DNA of 64,000 nt from Rallus limicola (taxonomy: Eukaryota; Chordata; Aves; Gruiformes; Rallidae), in contig JAKCOZ010000085.1 of the NCBI GenBank assembly GCA_022605955.1, positions 558,001-622,000 on the forward strand, given 5' to 3'. Positions 1 through 12,930 of the stretch are shown here, in pieces. The position numbers were made by a program, and so were the translations under genes. The notes under the pieces are model-generated. The model searched no databases and had not been told where the DNA came from. It saw only the letters and a list, made by a program, of their open reading frames with translations. The first letter of the stretch is position 1. Each line of letters opens with the position of its first letter.

Positions 1-94
1 GACCCCTGCCCCAGAGGTCCCTGTCCGCTTGCACAAGGCCTCGAGGCACGGCTCCCAGCACCACAGTCTGACCGGCCCCTCTCACTCCGTGCAG

Positions 95-3000
95 CTCAGT
101 GGGGACGGTGCTGGAGGGCAAAGAGAAAAGCCTCCTAGAAGCCTCCTTCTGCAGCGTGTTTTTCCTTCCTCCGGAAGAGGAAATCCAGGGGAAGACCGGC
201 AGGTGGCTCTATGATAAGGTAAGTGCAGGGGAAGCTACAGGAGCCCCCCCAGTCCCTCGGGGCTGCTCCTTGGCCACCCCGTGCTGCAATACAGCCAGAG
301 ATCTGAGGCAGGACCATGGGCTCTGCTCTGCTTTCCCACCCTCCTCCCTTCACCCTGTGGGCCTGGCCACGTCCAGTGCTGCAGACTGGCCACCATGGAT
401 TGTCTGCCCTGGGCACTGTGAGGCAGCACAAGAGTCCTTCCTTGGCTCTGGGAGTTGAGATCAGTCATCTGGCGTGGGAGGGACAGCAGGAAGCATGCCA
501 TTGCTCTCTGTCTTCCTTGCAGACCATGTCAGCCACGGACAAAATGCTCTGCGCCGTGGTGCTCAGTTACTCTATGTCCAGAGTCACTGGGGAGCTGCAG
601 AGTCTCTTCCAGGTCTGGTGCACGCAAGAGTGGTCTTCACAGGGGCTGTTCCTCGCCCTGGGGGGAAAGGGGTGTCCACTCTTGAGTGGGTGGTCCTGAC
701 ACCAGTGCCCTGCAGAGAGAGCACCCAGCAGGGAGGGTGCCCTCCGGGCTCTTCCAGAGCACAGTGGCTGCAGAGCGAGGCATCTGCCTCCCTGCCTGGC
801 CTCGAGGTTGGCCTGGGGCAGCTTGTCCCACACCTTCGAGGGGCCTGTGGGGAAAGAAAAGGCTTTGCTCCAGGTCAGAGAAAGCCTTGATGGACCAGTG
901 TGAGTCCAGCCCAGGAGCTGAGCAATGCTGCTGCTGCTCCTGGAGTGGCTGGCTGCTCCCTGGCACACCAGCAGCTTCTCTCTCCCCAGATGCTGCTGAA
1001 CTTCACAGATTCTGAGAGTCCAGAGGTGCAGGAGAGGGCTGTGGGAAGGATTCAGCAGCTGTGCTGTGTTTTGTCCAAGAACCCTACAATGGATGTAAGG
1101 ACCAGGCAGCCTCCAGCCAGGCCATCTTCCGCTCCCTGCACACCAGAGCAGCCTGCAGCTCTCCCTGCATTTCCAGCTGCTGCCTAGCTAGCTGCTTTGG
1201 GAGCTGTGTCCAGCATGGCAGGGATCCAGCCCTGGACACACTCTTGGGCTTGGGGCTTTGGCACCAGCTTCCTGCCCTCACCCCTTCCTTGTGCTGTTCC
1301 GCTTCCCTCACCCAGAACTGGCACCACTTGCAGAGAGATGATGTGTGTGGCCCCATCTGCTATGGAGAGCTCCAGATCCCAATCCTGAGACAGCTGCTGG
1401 GACGGCTCCTCCTTTTCCAGTCTTGCGAGGGATGCGTAAGCGGCCAAGCCATGATTGCTCTTCTTCACCTCAGCGACTTCTTCCAGCGCCAAAAAAGTAA
1501 GAGTCTTGTGTGGGGCTTCATCCCTCCGCACACAGACAGCTCCTGACAGGCCTCTCCTTTTGCTGCTGAAGCTGAGTGCTCTCCTGGAGCATTCCTTCCT
1601 CCCTCTGTTCCGGATCTCGAAGCCCACTGGTTTGAAGTCCCCACAGCCCAAGCTGCCGTTGAATGCCATGTCCCGAAGCCATATTCTTCCCTGTTAGTGA
1701 AGAGCAGGGCCACCTGTGCCTCAGCCTGGCTGCTGCCTCTGGTGCTGGTAGCCAGCAGCTCTTGCTGACAGCCTGCAGGAATCTCCTTGGCCGCTTGTGC
1801 TCACAAGGTGGCAGGATACAACTCGGGGCGGTTTGGGAAGCTCGCTGGGGAAGCTGCCATGTCTGACTGACGCCTGTGTGTGTTCTCCTCACTCAAGGCA
1901 GGGCAACGGTAAAGCTTAAAGCACCACAGGAACAGCTCGATTGCCAACCTGATGCCAACTCCAGTCTGCAGGAACCCAGCACCAGAGACTTGATAAGGGT
2001 AACGAGCTCCCCCCTCGCTGGGGCTCTTGTCTGTGGCACGCACAGGAGCCTGGTGCGAACAAAGGCGTCCAGAACCGGCGGGGCTGGTGTGGCCTCAGCG
2101 TCCCTGGCGAGAGGGTTCCTACCGCCTCTGAGCAGGGACGATGCCAGGGGCTGCGCTCCTCTGTGCCAGCAGCAGCTCCAGCCCTCCTGGCCATAGCAAG
2201 CCCTGGTTTGCCATAGGGCTGGCACACTGTGCCCACGAGCCCACCCCTCGTCCCTCAGCCTGGAGGCCCTCTCTCCTCATCCTCCCCCGTGCAGTGACCA
2301 CAGTCCCCACTGCCAGTTTCCTTCAGGCACCGCTCCCAATGTGCCGGGCGTCTCTCGCCAGGGCTGCTGGTGCTGCCCGGCTGAGCAGCGCCCTCAGAGC
2401 GCTCAGTGTGACATGGCTTCGCTCCCTTCCTTCCTCCCATAGTCCCTTGCGCCTTACCTCCGACCTGCTGAGAGGACAGGCATCGTCCTCACGACCATCG
2501 AGGCGATGAGCGACTCCAGCATCTTTGGAAAGGAAGCAGCCAGAAAAGTCGTGGATGGGATCGTGATGGACCCTGGCTGCTGGCTGAAGGAGGTAAGTGG
2601 CCTGTGGCTGGATGTGCCTGCCTGTCAGGCACTGTCCCTCCCTCCTTCCTTCCCCAGCAGTGGGAAGGTGCTCTCGGGCACCTGAAGCCACTTCAAGGCA
2701 GCACAGAGGGACCGGAAGGGCAGCCGAGGGAAGGGCTGTGTTCCAGCAGCGGCAGCATCCTCACCTGTGGCCCCTCCAGGTGCCAGAGATCATGAGCTGC
2801 ATCACCGGACACTGGCAGAGCATCACCATGGTGTCAGCCCGGCAGAGCATGGAGTTGCTCCTGCTCAGGATGAGCGAGGAGTACCACACCAATGTGAGCA
2901 GCAGCCTGTTGAGGTTCCCTCCACAAGGAGACAGGTACTGGCCCCCAAAGCCACGAGGGCTTCTTCCCTCTGGGCAGGGGGACTGGGGCCTCTTGGCAGC

Positions 3001-6000
3001 AGCCAAAGCTGGCCAAGCCAGCCCAGAGCCCCCATGCTCCTCCCAGCCCCACGGGGAACCCCCACAGCCCTCTCCTGCTGCCCGGGGCATGGCGGCCGAG
3101 GGGCAGGGCCTGTGTCCTGCAGCGCTGGCCCAGGCTGTGCTGCTGTGGCTGAGGCAGCCCTGCTGACAGCGCTCTGGCTTGCAGCTCTGGCGTGGCCTTG
3201 TGGGAGGCGATGCTCTCCGTGCCCGGGGCCTGGGAGAAGATTTTAAAGGAGTTCGTCAGCCAAGTCGAGCAGTTGGGTGTCGACTTCCCCAGCGAGGCCT
3301 CTTCTGTGCCTCCCAGCCTGCTGACCCTCTCCGGGTTGCTCAGAGGCCTCATTGTGCTGTCTGAGCGAGCTGACACGGTGAGCAGTGACTTCCTCGAGGG
3401 GAGGCCCGTTGGCAGCCAGGGGCCCGGGCAGAGGTTGTGGCGGTGGCTTGGCCTTGGCTGAGGGTCAGGCGGTGGGGTGCCTGCTCTGAACGCTCCCCCT
3501 GCCGTGGTGGGGTTCTGGTGGCTGCCTGGGGAGCTTTCCAGGCATGGAAGGTTGCCGGGCCACCTGCCCTCCCCAGCCTGAGGGAGAAGCTGGTGGCTGA
3601 GTACCAGACAGGCAGTCTTTGCCTTCCTGCCCCCCCCCTACCCTACCCCTGCTCACCCACATCCCCACGTGTATGCCCATGGCCGCCACCCAGCAGGATG
3701 CTGCCACAGAGATTGCTGGGCCTCCATCTGCCAGGAAGCTGGACAGGAGGCTGGAGCTCTTTTGCCAGAGCGCTCTTTGACCAGTTCACAGGAAGGAAAC
3801 CGTCTTTCCTGCAGGCAAGAAAAATGCAGGTCCTCCTGCCCAACATCCTGGAGGGGCTCTGGCTCAGGATCACAGATATCAGCGAGAAGGTCCTGGTGAT
3901 CTTCAGGAATGTGACGGGTCACCTGAAGAGGGAGGAGGCCAGCCCCATCTTGCTGCAGCTGGCGGAGAAGCTCCTGCCCCTCTTTGACGACGTAAGGCTG
4001 GTGTGGGAGACTGAGCCCTGTGGATGGGCACTGGGCAATGAGAGCTGCCCTGCAGCCCAGCTGTACAGGCAGCCCTGTGGGCAGGGCCTTCTGCCCTCCT
4101 CGCTCCCCTGGGCTCTGGTGGGATGGCTTCTGGGCTTTGCAGCTCAGCACGGCTGCCTGCCATGGGTTGAGGCATTGGAGCCTGCCCTGTGCTGGGGCCC
4201 AGCCCTGGCCCTGTGCAAAGCACCTGCAGGCCCAGAGCCCCAAAGGGTTCCCCAGCCGCACTGCCAGGTGGGACCAGAGGTTCCCACAGCTCTTGTGTGC
4301 AGAGCCCCACCCTGGAGCATCTCCCCTCTCATCGGCCATGCCCACGCTTTTGGACTAATGCTCACAGTGAGCAAGGAGTGGCTCTGTCTCAAGTCCCACT
4401 TGCCTTCTCCCTCCTAGGAGTGCGTTCAGGTGAGAGAGCTCTCCATCGGCCTCTTCAGAGACGCGGTGGAGACTGTGCTGGAGAAGGCAAAGAAGAGTAT
4501 GAAGGAAAGCCTTCAAAGGGGCCTGCTCCCACTCTTCTTTCACACGCTTGACCAGGCTGACAGCGTGGCTGAGGTAGAGAGTCCAAGGCTGGTTAGTGAC
4601 ACAGGCAAGGGTGTGCTGACGCCCTGGGCATTAGGGACAAAAGCTGCTGGCACTCCAGACTCTGGGCTCCATCTGCCTGAGTCACTGAGGACAGAGCAGA
4701 GCTCCTCTCCATGCCTGCACTGGTCCCACCACCGCCCTCTTCATTCCCCAGTGGCTCTTCCGCAGAGGTGGAAGGGCAGGCAGGGTCCCCTCTCAGCCAC
4801 GCTCCCTCCATTCAGCCTGCCTCCAGCACAGCCCATAGGAAGGGTCCCTGCAGGAGCAGCGTGAGCAGGGGCGGAGAAGCTGGCATGGGCTTTTCCAACA
4901 CCTGCCCTACCTGGTCAAACAGCAGCCCATGGCCAGTAAGGCCTGCAAATGGGCGTCCCTGCAGGGCTCCAAGGCCAGGGCTTTGAGCATCCATCCCCTT
5001 CCCTCAGGGCTGTTCCCAAGAGAGCTCCAGACATTTGGGCCAGGGCATTTCCCAGCTCCAGGAACAAAGCCAAGAGGAGGGGGATGCCAGGCCCCCTTCC
5101 CCAGGCTGTGGTGCCATCTCTCAGCTTGTGCTGTTCTACAGGTTGCCTGGGAAGCCTTCCTTGCTCTAGCACAGCTCCTCAGGTGGAAAGAGCTCCAGGA
5201 CCTGGCACAGACCCAGCAGACCTGGAGGATCGGCGAGTGCTTGGTGAGGACAAGCCCCAGGGCCTGGAGACCCTGACCCACCTGGGGCTTGTGGGGGGAT
5301 GGAGGGCTCTCAGCACTCTGGCACTCCTCGGCTGGTGGCTGGCTCTCAGCCTCAGTCCCACAGGGCTCCTGGCTGGGAGGTGGAATAGCCTTGGGGGGTG
5401 GTGGGAGGAGGGACTGGTCTGGCCCAGCGGAGGGGGGACTGTGACACGTTGTGGTGGGTTGACCCTGGCTGGAGGTGGGAAGCCCACAGAAGCTGCTCTA
5501 TCACTCCCTTCCTCAGCTGGGTGGGGAGAAAATACATAATGAGAGGTTCACAGGTGGGCATAAGGACAGGGAGAGATCATTTGGCAATGAACATATTTAT
5601 GGCACGGGCAAAACAGACTCAATGCAGTAAAATGCATTTTATGAGCCGTCTGGTCTTGGCCCCGTTGGACCTAGGGGAAGCTTCCAGAGCAGCTTCTTGC
5701 AGGAGCCGCCTGGGACTCACCCCCCCCCCCCACTAAAACCTTGCATGGCAAACCCAAAACACAAGTCCATCCCTACCCTTGTGCTCTCTCCAGCTGCTGA
5801 AGGACAGGAGCAGGGCTGAGGAATACTGCCAGCAGAGCATTCCATACCTGAGAGATGCTCAGGCCACCTTGCGAGAGGCAGCCGTGAGGTTCATCGGTGA
5901 GTCACAGCCCCCCGGGTCCCAGTTGGGGCAGCCTGGCCCTGCCACTGCCCTGGCAGCACGCAGCAGAGCGTGGGCTCCCTCTCCTACCCCTGCCCGGGCG

Positions 6001-6623
6001 GGGGGCCTTGGCGGCTGCCTCGCTGTGTCCCTCCCCCCTCGGTTCTTTGTGCTCTCCGGGGTAAGCCCCGACGAGGGGCTGGGAGCAGGGCCCTGACGCA
6101 GCTCTGTGCCTAGGGCTGGCTGCGCCGCACCACAGCGAGGAGAAGCTGTCTGAGGTCTGCAGCGGTGAGTAGGGGGATGCTGCGCTGGCTGGAGCTGCTG
6201 GGGCAGGGCACAGAGCCTGGCCCGGGTGCTCCAGGGAAGCGCCTCGGGGGCAGGGGAACATCTCGGGGGCAGCCGGGGCATTGCTGTGCAGCAGCTGTCG
6301 CCTGGCCTGGGAAAGAGGCGGCTGCGGCTGCCGCGGGGCTCTGTGCAGGCACGGGGCTTCATCCCAGTCTCTTCGTCTCTGCCGTAGCCCTTCAGTACCT
6401 GGAAAGGGACAGCGACCCTGCTGTGCGCTCCGCGGCAACCCACACCCTCCTGAGCCTGAGCCGCCCGAGGGTGCAGCAGGCATCCGGGGGCACCCTGGGA
6501 GCACTGTGCTGCTGGTGCCCCAGAGTGCGCCCAGATAGCCCTCCTCCCCCACCCTTGAGTGCTCCCGGTTTCCACCCCCGCCCCCCCAGTCCTCCCAGTT
6601 GCCCCCCTGGTTCCCCCTCCTAG
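95..6623 (+). CDS. MROH-family (maestro heat-like repeat) gene, 3' portion, 14 exons
   Basis: Exons read from splice sites and frame: 95-218, 523-612, 990-1094, 1316-1496, 1898-1998, 2443-2592, 2780-2934, 3185-3377, 3815-3991, 4418-4573, 5142-5243, 5794-5896, 6114-6164, 6388-6623 (stop TAG). Every junction keeps phase, giving about 640 codons with no stop. All introns are GT..AG; the weakest donor is GTCTGG after 612. The protein is a run of amphipathic helices typical of the MROH HEAT/ARM-repeat family. Recognisable stretches are LLEASFCSVFFLPPEEE (exon 1), VQERAVGRIQQL (exon 3) and LAPYLRPAERTGIVLTTIEA (exon 6). The family consists of helical scaffold proteins of poorly known function, expanded in birds; MROH2B/MROH7-like is my best guess, but the paralogue is not assignable. 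The 5' exons lie outside the window. The C-terminus after LSLSRPRVQQ is Pro/Ser-rich low complexity and may be an extended, unselected tail. Confidence is high for the family and fairly high that the gene is intact. Confidence 0.85.
5446..5780 (+). mobile_element. LTR-type repeat fragment in MROH intron 11
   Basis: The intron between 5243 and 5794 contains a block opening GTTGTGGTGGGTTGACCCTG and including CTCTATCACTCCCTTCCTCAG, GACAGGGAGAGATCA and GGGCAAAACAGACTC. I recognise this wording from memory as a very common neoavian retroviral LTR. It is truncated and ends near a C12 run (5720-5731). It lies in the same orientation as the host gene and is not expected to disturb its splicing. The family is recalled, not searched. 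Confidence 0.6.
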
Positions 6624-7189
6624 TGCCCCCCCCAGTGCTCCCAGTTGCACCCCACAATGCCCCCTAAGTGCTCCCAGGGGCTGTTGTGGGTGTCATATTA
6701 TTAAAGTATATTTATGATTTCAAGTATACAAGTATTATTTTTAATAACTAATGACGCTAAGAGTAAAGAAACTTTTGTTTCTGCACACGCTCAGTGCAGA
6801 AAATACACTTTCCCCATCACATGCTGGTTGTCAAGCTTGTTTAGAAGGAACAACCTCAGAACTGAAGCTTTTAGTACTCTGTCACTGTATCAATGCTCCA
6901 GCCTGCCTGGAGCAACAGCTGGTGAGGGGGCTAAAAACTTAAGAGAAGTATCTTGCCTAGAACAACCCTCAGTAAGACAATTTCCTGAGGTCCCTTTGTA
7001 ACCTCAGGAATTCTATTATCTCACGCAGGTTAGAAAACTACATTTCTTAACCCCCTGGAGATAGTGTACTCTACCTTCTGTCTGCAGCTAGCATTCAGCT
7101 ATAACAACATCAGGTGACAGGACAAGGGGAGATGGCATGAAGCTGCACCAGGGCAGGGTCAGATTAGGTATTGGAAAACAATCGTTTAC
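6624..7189. other. 3' flank of MROH gene, no gene seen
   Basis: C-rich low-complexity sequence to about 6680, then AT-richer DNA. A variant poly(A) signal ATTAAA at 6700-6705 lies 77 bases after the stop and is the best 3'-end candidate. No coding signal is visible in 6710-7189. Confidence 0.4.
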
Positions 7190-7366
7190 TGAAAGCGTTG
7201 TCAGGGCCTGGCCCAGGCTGCCCAGGGAGGGGCTGAGTCACCTTCCCTGGGTGTGTTTAAAGAAAAGGGTGGATGAGGTGCTCAGGGGTCTGGTTTATCT
7301 TAGGATGGGAGTGGTTGGACTGGATGATCTTAAAGGTCTTTTCCAACCTGGTGATGCTGTGATCCC
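7190..7366 (+). mobile_element. CR1 LINE 3' fragment
   Basis: Reads CTGGCCCAGGCTGCCCAGGG, then GGACTGGATGATCTTAAAGG, TCTTTTCCAACCTGGTGATG and CTGTGAT, the usual 3' end of an avian CR1 retrotransposon. It is 5'-truncated, as most CR1 copies are. Confidence 0.75.
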
Positions 7367-7689
7367 CTCCGTGGACCAGCTGTGCTGGGCTGGATGCACC
7401 CCAGGATGTGGTTGGCCCTCCTGGCTGCCTGGGCACGCTGCTGGCTCATGGGTAACTCGCTGTTCTTCCTTGGGGAACCCCCTGTCACCTCCTTTGTCAC
7501 CCCCCATGACCCCCCCAGAACCCCCCCCCCCCCCCTTCCACCCCCCATCTTGGGGACCCCCCCCCGTCAACCACCCTGGGGCCCTCCACATTACTCCCTA
7601 CAACCTTGGGGACCCCCCTGTCCACATCCTTGTCACCCCACCAATGGAACCACCTTTCACCCCCCCATCCTCCCTCAGGGACCCACCCA

Positions 7690-8650
<961 letters not shown>

Positions 8651-8654
8651 TGTA

Positions 8655-9437
8655 CCCACGGCGGGCATGGGTTGCGGTTGTGGCCTTAGCTGAAGGGCAG
8701 GAGCCTGACTGGGGGCTAAAGTTGGCTCAGGTGTTGTTCAAGTTGTCTCTGATCCACAGCAGTCAGAGCCCCTGACTTGAAATACACATCATCGGGGCAG
8801 GGATGTCTGTCAGTCCTGGCTCTTGGGGCTTGGGAGCTTCTGCTGGGTGTTGAGCAGGTTTGAATGGGAATGCTGGCAGAGCCCATTCCATATTCCCAGT
8901 ACACAGGGAATTACTAGGCCCATTCCATGGAGAAAGCAAGCCCTGAGTGAGGTGCGGAGATCGACTCTGTAACTCGGCAGGCACACAGTAGGTACGGTCA
9001 CTGTGCGCAGGTGCACGGGGGTCTCCCCTCCACAGGCGTGCAGGCCGAGGCAGCAGACCCACCTCACTTCTACACAGTGAAACAACGAATGTGCTCTCCA
9101 TGCCTGGACACGGTCAGTGCCTGAACCCGCCTCCTCTCGCTTCACCTGCTCATTAGCTTATCAGTCCTTGGCGCTTGCGCAGATCCTTCCCAAAATGGTG
9201 GGCAGGGGTCACCGTAACGCGGGCAGCGGTCCTTGGGATGAAGGCCGTATGTCTTCCTCATGGTGGACTGCTCAACTGTTCACCTGGAATGTGAGGGTCT
9301 TGGCAGCTCGCAGTGTTCTTATCAGTTTGGGTGAACATATTCCTGTTAGCCATCTGGCCTCCCCTAGCAAGGACTTTTACGGACATGATTGTGATGGGTA
9401 TCATCCTGTTCCTAAGTTCCTGTGTCCTACCCTTGAT
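8655..9437 (-). mobile_element. Solo LTR-like insertion, same family as the LTR at 38.7 kb
   Basis: This block of about 780 bp interrupts the G-rich repeat and is absent from duplication copy 2, so it inserted after the duplication or was lost from copy 2. Its reverse complement aligns by eye with 38840-38930: both read CCCGTGCA(C/T)CTGCGC, then GAGTTACAGAGTCGAT or CAGTTATAGACTCGAT. It is therefore an LTR of the ERV whose env lies at 36.3-38.7 kb, on the opposite strand. The exact ends were not resolved. Confidence 0.55.
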
Positions 9438-9664
9438 GGGTAAACTGAGGCAGGGGTGGGTAAGGTAGGAATAGGGGCTGAGATGGAGGGATGGGGGGTG
9501 GGATTTGGGGGGTGTGGGGGAGTAGCCCAAAGCGGGGGTGGGTAAACTGAGGCAGGGGTGGCCAAGGGAGGGATGGGGAAGATCGGGGGGATTGGGGGGG
9601 CCAGTCTGGGGACACACACCCCTGTCACCCCCCCTTGGGGTCAACCCTGTCACCCTCCCTGTAA

Positions 9665-9720
9665 TCCCCCCTGCCTGCGGGTGGCCGGGCTGGTGGTGGC
9701 TGCCATCCTGTGTGTCATCG
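9665..9720 (+). pseudogene. FXYD-family transmembrane exon remnant, copy 1
   Basis: Reads LRVAGLVVAAILCVIV, the transmembrane helix of FXYD proteins (single-span Na,K-ATPase modulators). The exon end and the following cytoplasmic exon are lost: the sequence jumps at about 9725 to the block equivalent to 19416 in copy 2. The FXYD motif upstream of the helix is not visible. See the fuller copy at 18741-19063. Confidence 0.5.
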
Positions 9721-9786
9721 TTCATTGGGGAAAAGGGCTTGGGTTGCCCCACCTGCTCCCAGCCCTGACTGCTCTCTCTTGGCCAG

Positions 9787-10286
9787 ATTTGGGCTGCCCC
9801 AGCATGGCCATGTCCAAGGAGGCAATGAACGCCCTGGAAAACATCCAAGCCTTCCTCAGGAGCAGACCAGAGGTATCTGTGGCCACTTCTCCAAGGCTGC
9901 ATCTAGCTGGCTTCCAGCTGGTCTGTCTGTCCCCATCCTGTGCTGAGAGGCTTACGGGGGCTGTGCTGGGCAGCCCCACACACACTGTCTCTCTCCTGAC
10001 CCTGTCTGTCTGTCTGTCCCCTCCCTGGCTGGCAGGAAGCAGCCCAGCAGCTGAGCTTTCTGGCCTCCATCTGCACCGTCTGCGGCGTCACCAGGACGGA
10101 CTCAACCGGCCACCAACTGTGCCCTGGGGGCAGAAGGGGGCTTGTCTGGGGCGGGGAGAGAGCTGTTCCAGGGTGCCAACCCGTCCCACCCTGCCGTGCT
10201 CCCCAGGTGCTGCTGCAAGAGGAGCCTGCTGACCGCCTGGGCACCACGGTGCGGCAGCGAGCCATGCTGGCCATCGCCGCCATCAG
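9787..10286 (+). pseudogene. Isolated MROH-family exons, copy 1
   Basis: Exon-like pieces: 9787-9872 (MAMSKEAMNALENIQAFL), one starting at about 10036 (EAAQQLSFLASICTVCG, donor not clear), and 10207-10286 (EEPADRLGTTVRQRAMLAIA). These match MROH N-terminal to middle HEAT repeats. They are not the missing 5' exons of the 14.3-kb MROH gene in any simple way, because an inverted MROH piece and an ERV intervene. The third exon ends ATCAG|GTACCT a few bases before the inversion junction at about 10290. Confidence 0.6.
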
Positions 10287-10289
10287 GTA

Positions 10290-11525
10290 CCTCATCCGGG
10301 GCACGGAGAGCATCGCCTCCCACAAGGCCACGCCAGAGCTGCAAGCCAGAGCGCTGTCAGCAGGGCTGCCTCGGCCACAGCAGCACAGCCTGGGCCAGCG
10401 CTGCAGGACACAGGCCCTGCCCCTCGGCCGCCATGCCCCGGGCAGCAGGAGAGGGCTGTGGGGGTTCCCTGTGGGGCTGGGAGGAGCGTGGGGGCTCTGG
10501 GCTGGCTTGGCCAGCTTTGGCTGCTGCCAAGAGGCCCCAGTCCCCCTGCCCAGAGGGAAGAAGCCCTCGTGGCTTTGGGGGCCAGTACCTGTCTCCTTGT
10601 GGAGGGAACCTCAACAGGCTGCTGCTCACATCAGTGGGGTACTCCTCGCTCATCCTGAGCAGGAGCAACTCCACGCTCTGCCGGGCTGACACCGTGGTGA
10701 TGCTCTGCAAGTGTCCGGCGATGCAGCTCATGATCTCTGGCACCTGGAGGGGCCACAGGTGAGGATGCTGCCGCTGCTGGAACACAGCCCTTCCCTCGGC
10801 TGCCCTTCCGGTCCCTCTGTGCTGCCTTGAAGTGGCTTCAGGTGCCCGAGAGCACCTTCCCACTGCTGGGGAAGGAGGGAGGGAGGGTCAGGGCCTGACA
10901 GGCAGGCACATCCAGCCACAGGCCACATTCCTCCTTCAGCCAGCAGCCAGGGTCCATCACGATCCCATCCACGACTTCTCTGGCTGCTTCCTTTCCAAAG
11001 ATGCTGGAGTCGCTCATCGCCTCGATGGTCGTGAGGACGATGCCTGTCCTCTCAGCAGGTTGGAGGTAAGGCGCAAGGGACTATGGGAGGAAGGAAGGGA
11101 GCGAAGCCATGTCACACTGAGCGCTCTGAGGGCGCTGCTCAGCCGGGCAGCACCAGCAGCCCTGGCGAGAGACGCCCGGTGCGTTGGCAGTGGTGCCTGA
11201 AGGAAACTGGCAGTGGGGACTGTGGTCACTGCACGGGGGAGAATGAGGAGAGAGGGCCCCCAGGCTGAGGGACGAGGGGTGGGCTCGTGGGCACAGTGTG
11301 CCAGCCCTATGGCAAACCAGGGCTTTGCCTTTGTTGGCACTTGGCTCCTGCGCGTGCCACAGACAAGAGTCCCAGCGAGGGGGGAGCTCGATACCCTCAT
11401 AAGGTCTCTGGTGCTGGGTTCCTGCACACAGGAGGTGGCCTCAGGTTGGCAACGGAGCTGTCGTGCTTCAAGCTTTGCTGCTGCCCTGCCTCGAGGGAGG
11501 AGAAAACACACATGCCGTGACGGAG
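10290..11525 (-). pseudogene. Inverted partial copy of MROH exons 5-8, copy 1
   Basis: Reverse complement of about 1895-3225 of the first MROH gene, with a deletion of about 140 bp relative to 2060-2200. Minus-strand exon equivalents: exon 7 at 10589-10743, exon 6 at 10931-11080, exon 5 at about 11395-11489, and a truncated start of exon 8 near 10295-10332. The exon 6 donor GGTAAGTGG has become GGAATGTGG, removing the GT, so normal splicing is impossible. Exon sequence is otherwise almost unchanged, which points to recent copying or gene conversion. Bounded on the left by MROH plus-strand exons and on the right by ERV sequence. Confidence 0.8.
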
Positions 11526-11619
11526 AGAGACGGGACACAGCTTGATGCAAGCAAAAGTCCATTTCTTGTATAGAATCGCTCCTTTTTGTATGCTCTGAAG
11601 ACAGCAATGCTTGTACTGG

Positions 11620-12927
11620 TCATGTCAGCAGATCAGCTTGTTGGTTTCCTTCTGCAATAAAACCAGGTAAAGAAGTGTGCGACCTGACATGCGTAACAAA
11701 ATAGGGGTGAGGGCGAGAGTCCAGAAGAAGGGGAAGCTCCTGTAACAAAGCGAATAGTTCAGAACGTGAAACATCACGCAATGCAGCTGCTTCAGCTCGC
11801 TCAACAGTCCCTGCAACACAGGCTGAATCAGCGATAAGGTTAAGCGGTGTGGACCACTTTCCAAAAACTCCAACAACCGCCGTCAGCTCCACTATCTGGG
11901 GAGAACCAGGAACAGTCTCTATGTCTGAGTCCCATTGTTCATGCTGGTCGTCCCACCATGAGATGACTGGTTTGTGCGATTTTCCAGACCCATCCGTAAA
12001 TACAGTAAGGGCTGGTAATGGCTGATCACTCCTTTTCGGCCTGGGTATCAAGCCAAAGTCAATACTAAGCAGCTTATGCGAAGGTGGGTGGGATGTAAGC
12101 TGACCCGTACAGTCTGCCAGTGCCCTAACAAAGGCACCCGACTGCTGATACAGCCATCGTAAATGCGTGTCCGTTACAGGTAAGCAGAAACATGCCAAGT
12201 CCACTCCTGACACTATTAACAAGCATTGTCTGGCCTTAACTCTCAAAGAAGCAAACATCTGGTGCTGCATTGAAATGGTTTTAGTAGATCGATTTGGCAA
12301 GAAAACCCGTTCGAGAATCAGCAGTGGGTTTGGTTTCTGAGGGTCCCACGGAAACACTAACGCATGAGGCTGTCGAGCAGGGCTCAAGACAATTAGAAAG
12401 GACAATTCAGGAGCCCATCGGTGTACTTGCCCGACAGTAACTGCTATAGCAATCTTTTGCAAAGAGTCAGCTGCCTCAGGACCAAGACTGCGAGGGGAGC
12501 ACAAGTCAGAATCTCCTTTAAGCAGTTCAAATAAAGGACCTAAGTCCCCGTTAGAAATTCCTAACAGCGGCCAAACCCAATTGATTGTTCCCAACAATTT
12601 CTGTACATCATGTACATTTTTTATGCTTGTCTGTATCTGTAAAGGTTGAGGAACTACAGTCTGGGCTCTGATGCACCAACCTAAATACTCCGATGGGGGT
12701 ATCTTTTGAACCTTTCCCGGCGCAATACAGAGGCCTGCTGAGTTAACAGCAGCTGTGACAAGGGCTACAGCTTCCTCCACGACTTCGTGATGTTGTGCGG
12801 CCACTAGGATGTCATCCACGCAATGGTACAGTAAGACACCAGGCACTGCAGTCCTAACAGGACTGAGTACTTTAGCTACAAGCCACTGACAGATTGTAGG
12901 ACTGTTCTTCATTCCTTGTGGCAGCAC
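11620..12927 (-). pseudogene. ERV pol: RT (3' half), connection and RNase H, copy 1
   Basis: Open frame of 435 codons starting LPQGMKNSPTICQ, the conserved RT block before the catalytic YxDD loop. The RT motif here is CVDD, with Cys instead of the usual Tyr (copy 2 has YVDD). RNase H follows with TDGSGKS, IVELTAV, IADSACV and a C-terminal GNQQAD, so its acidic residues appear to be retained. The frame upstream is separated by an in-frame TGA at about 12930, shared with copy 2. No integrase follows. Confidence is high in identity; the pol is not functional. Confidence 0.85.
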
Positions 12928-12930
12928 AAC

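Noticed and set aside
3437..4417. 326-codon continuous frame through the MROH gene
   Set aside because: Reads through introns; only 3815-3991 is exon, confirmed by phase-matched splice sites on both sides.
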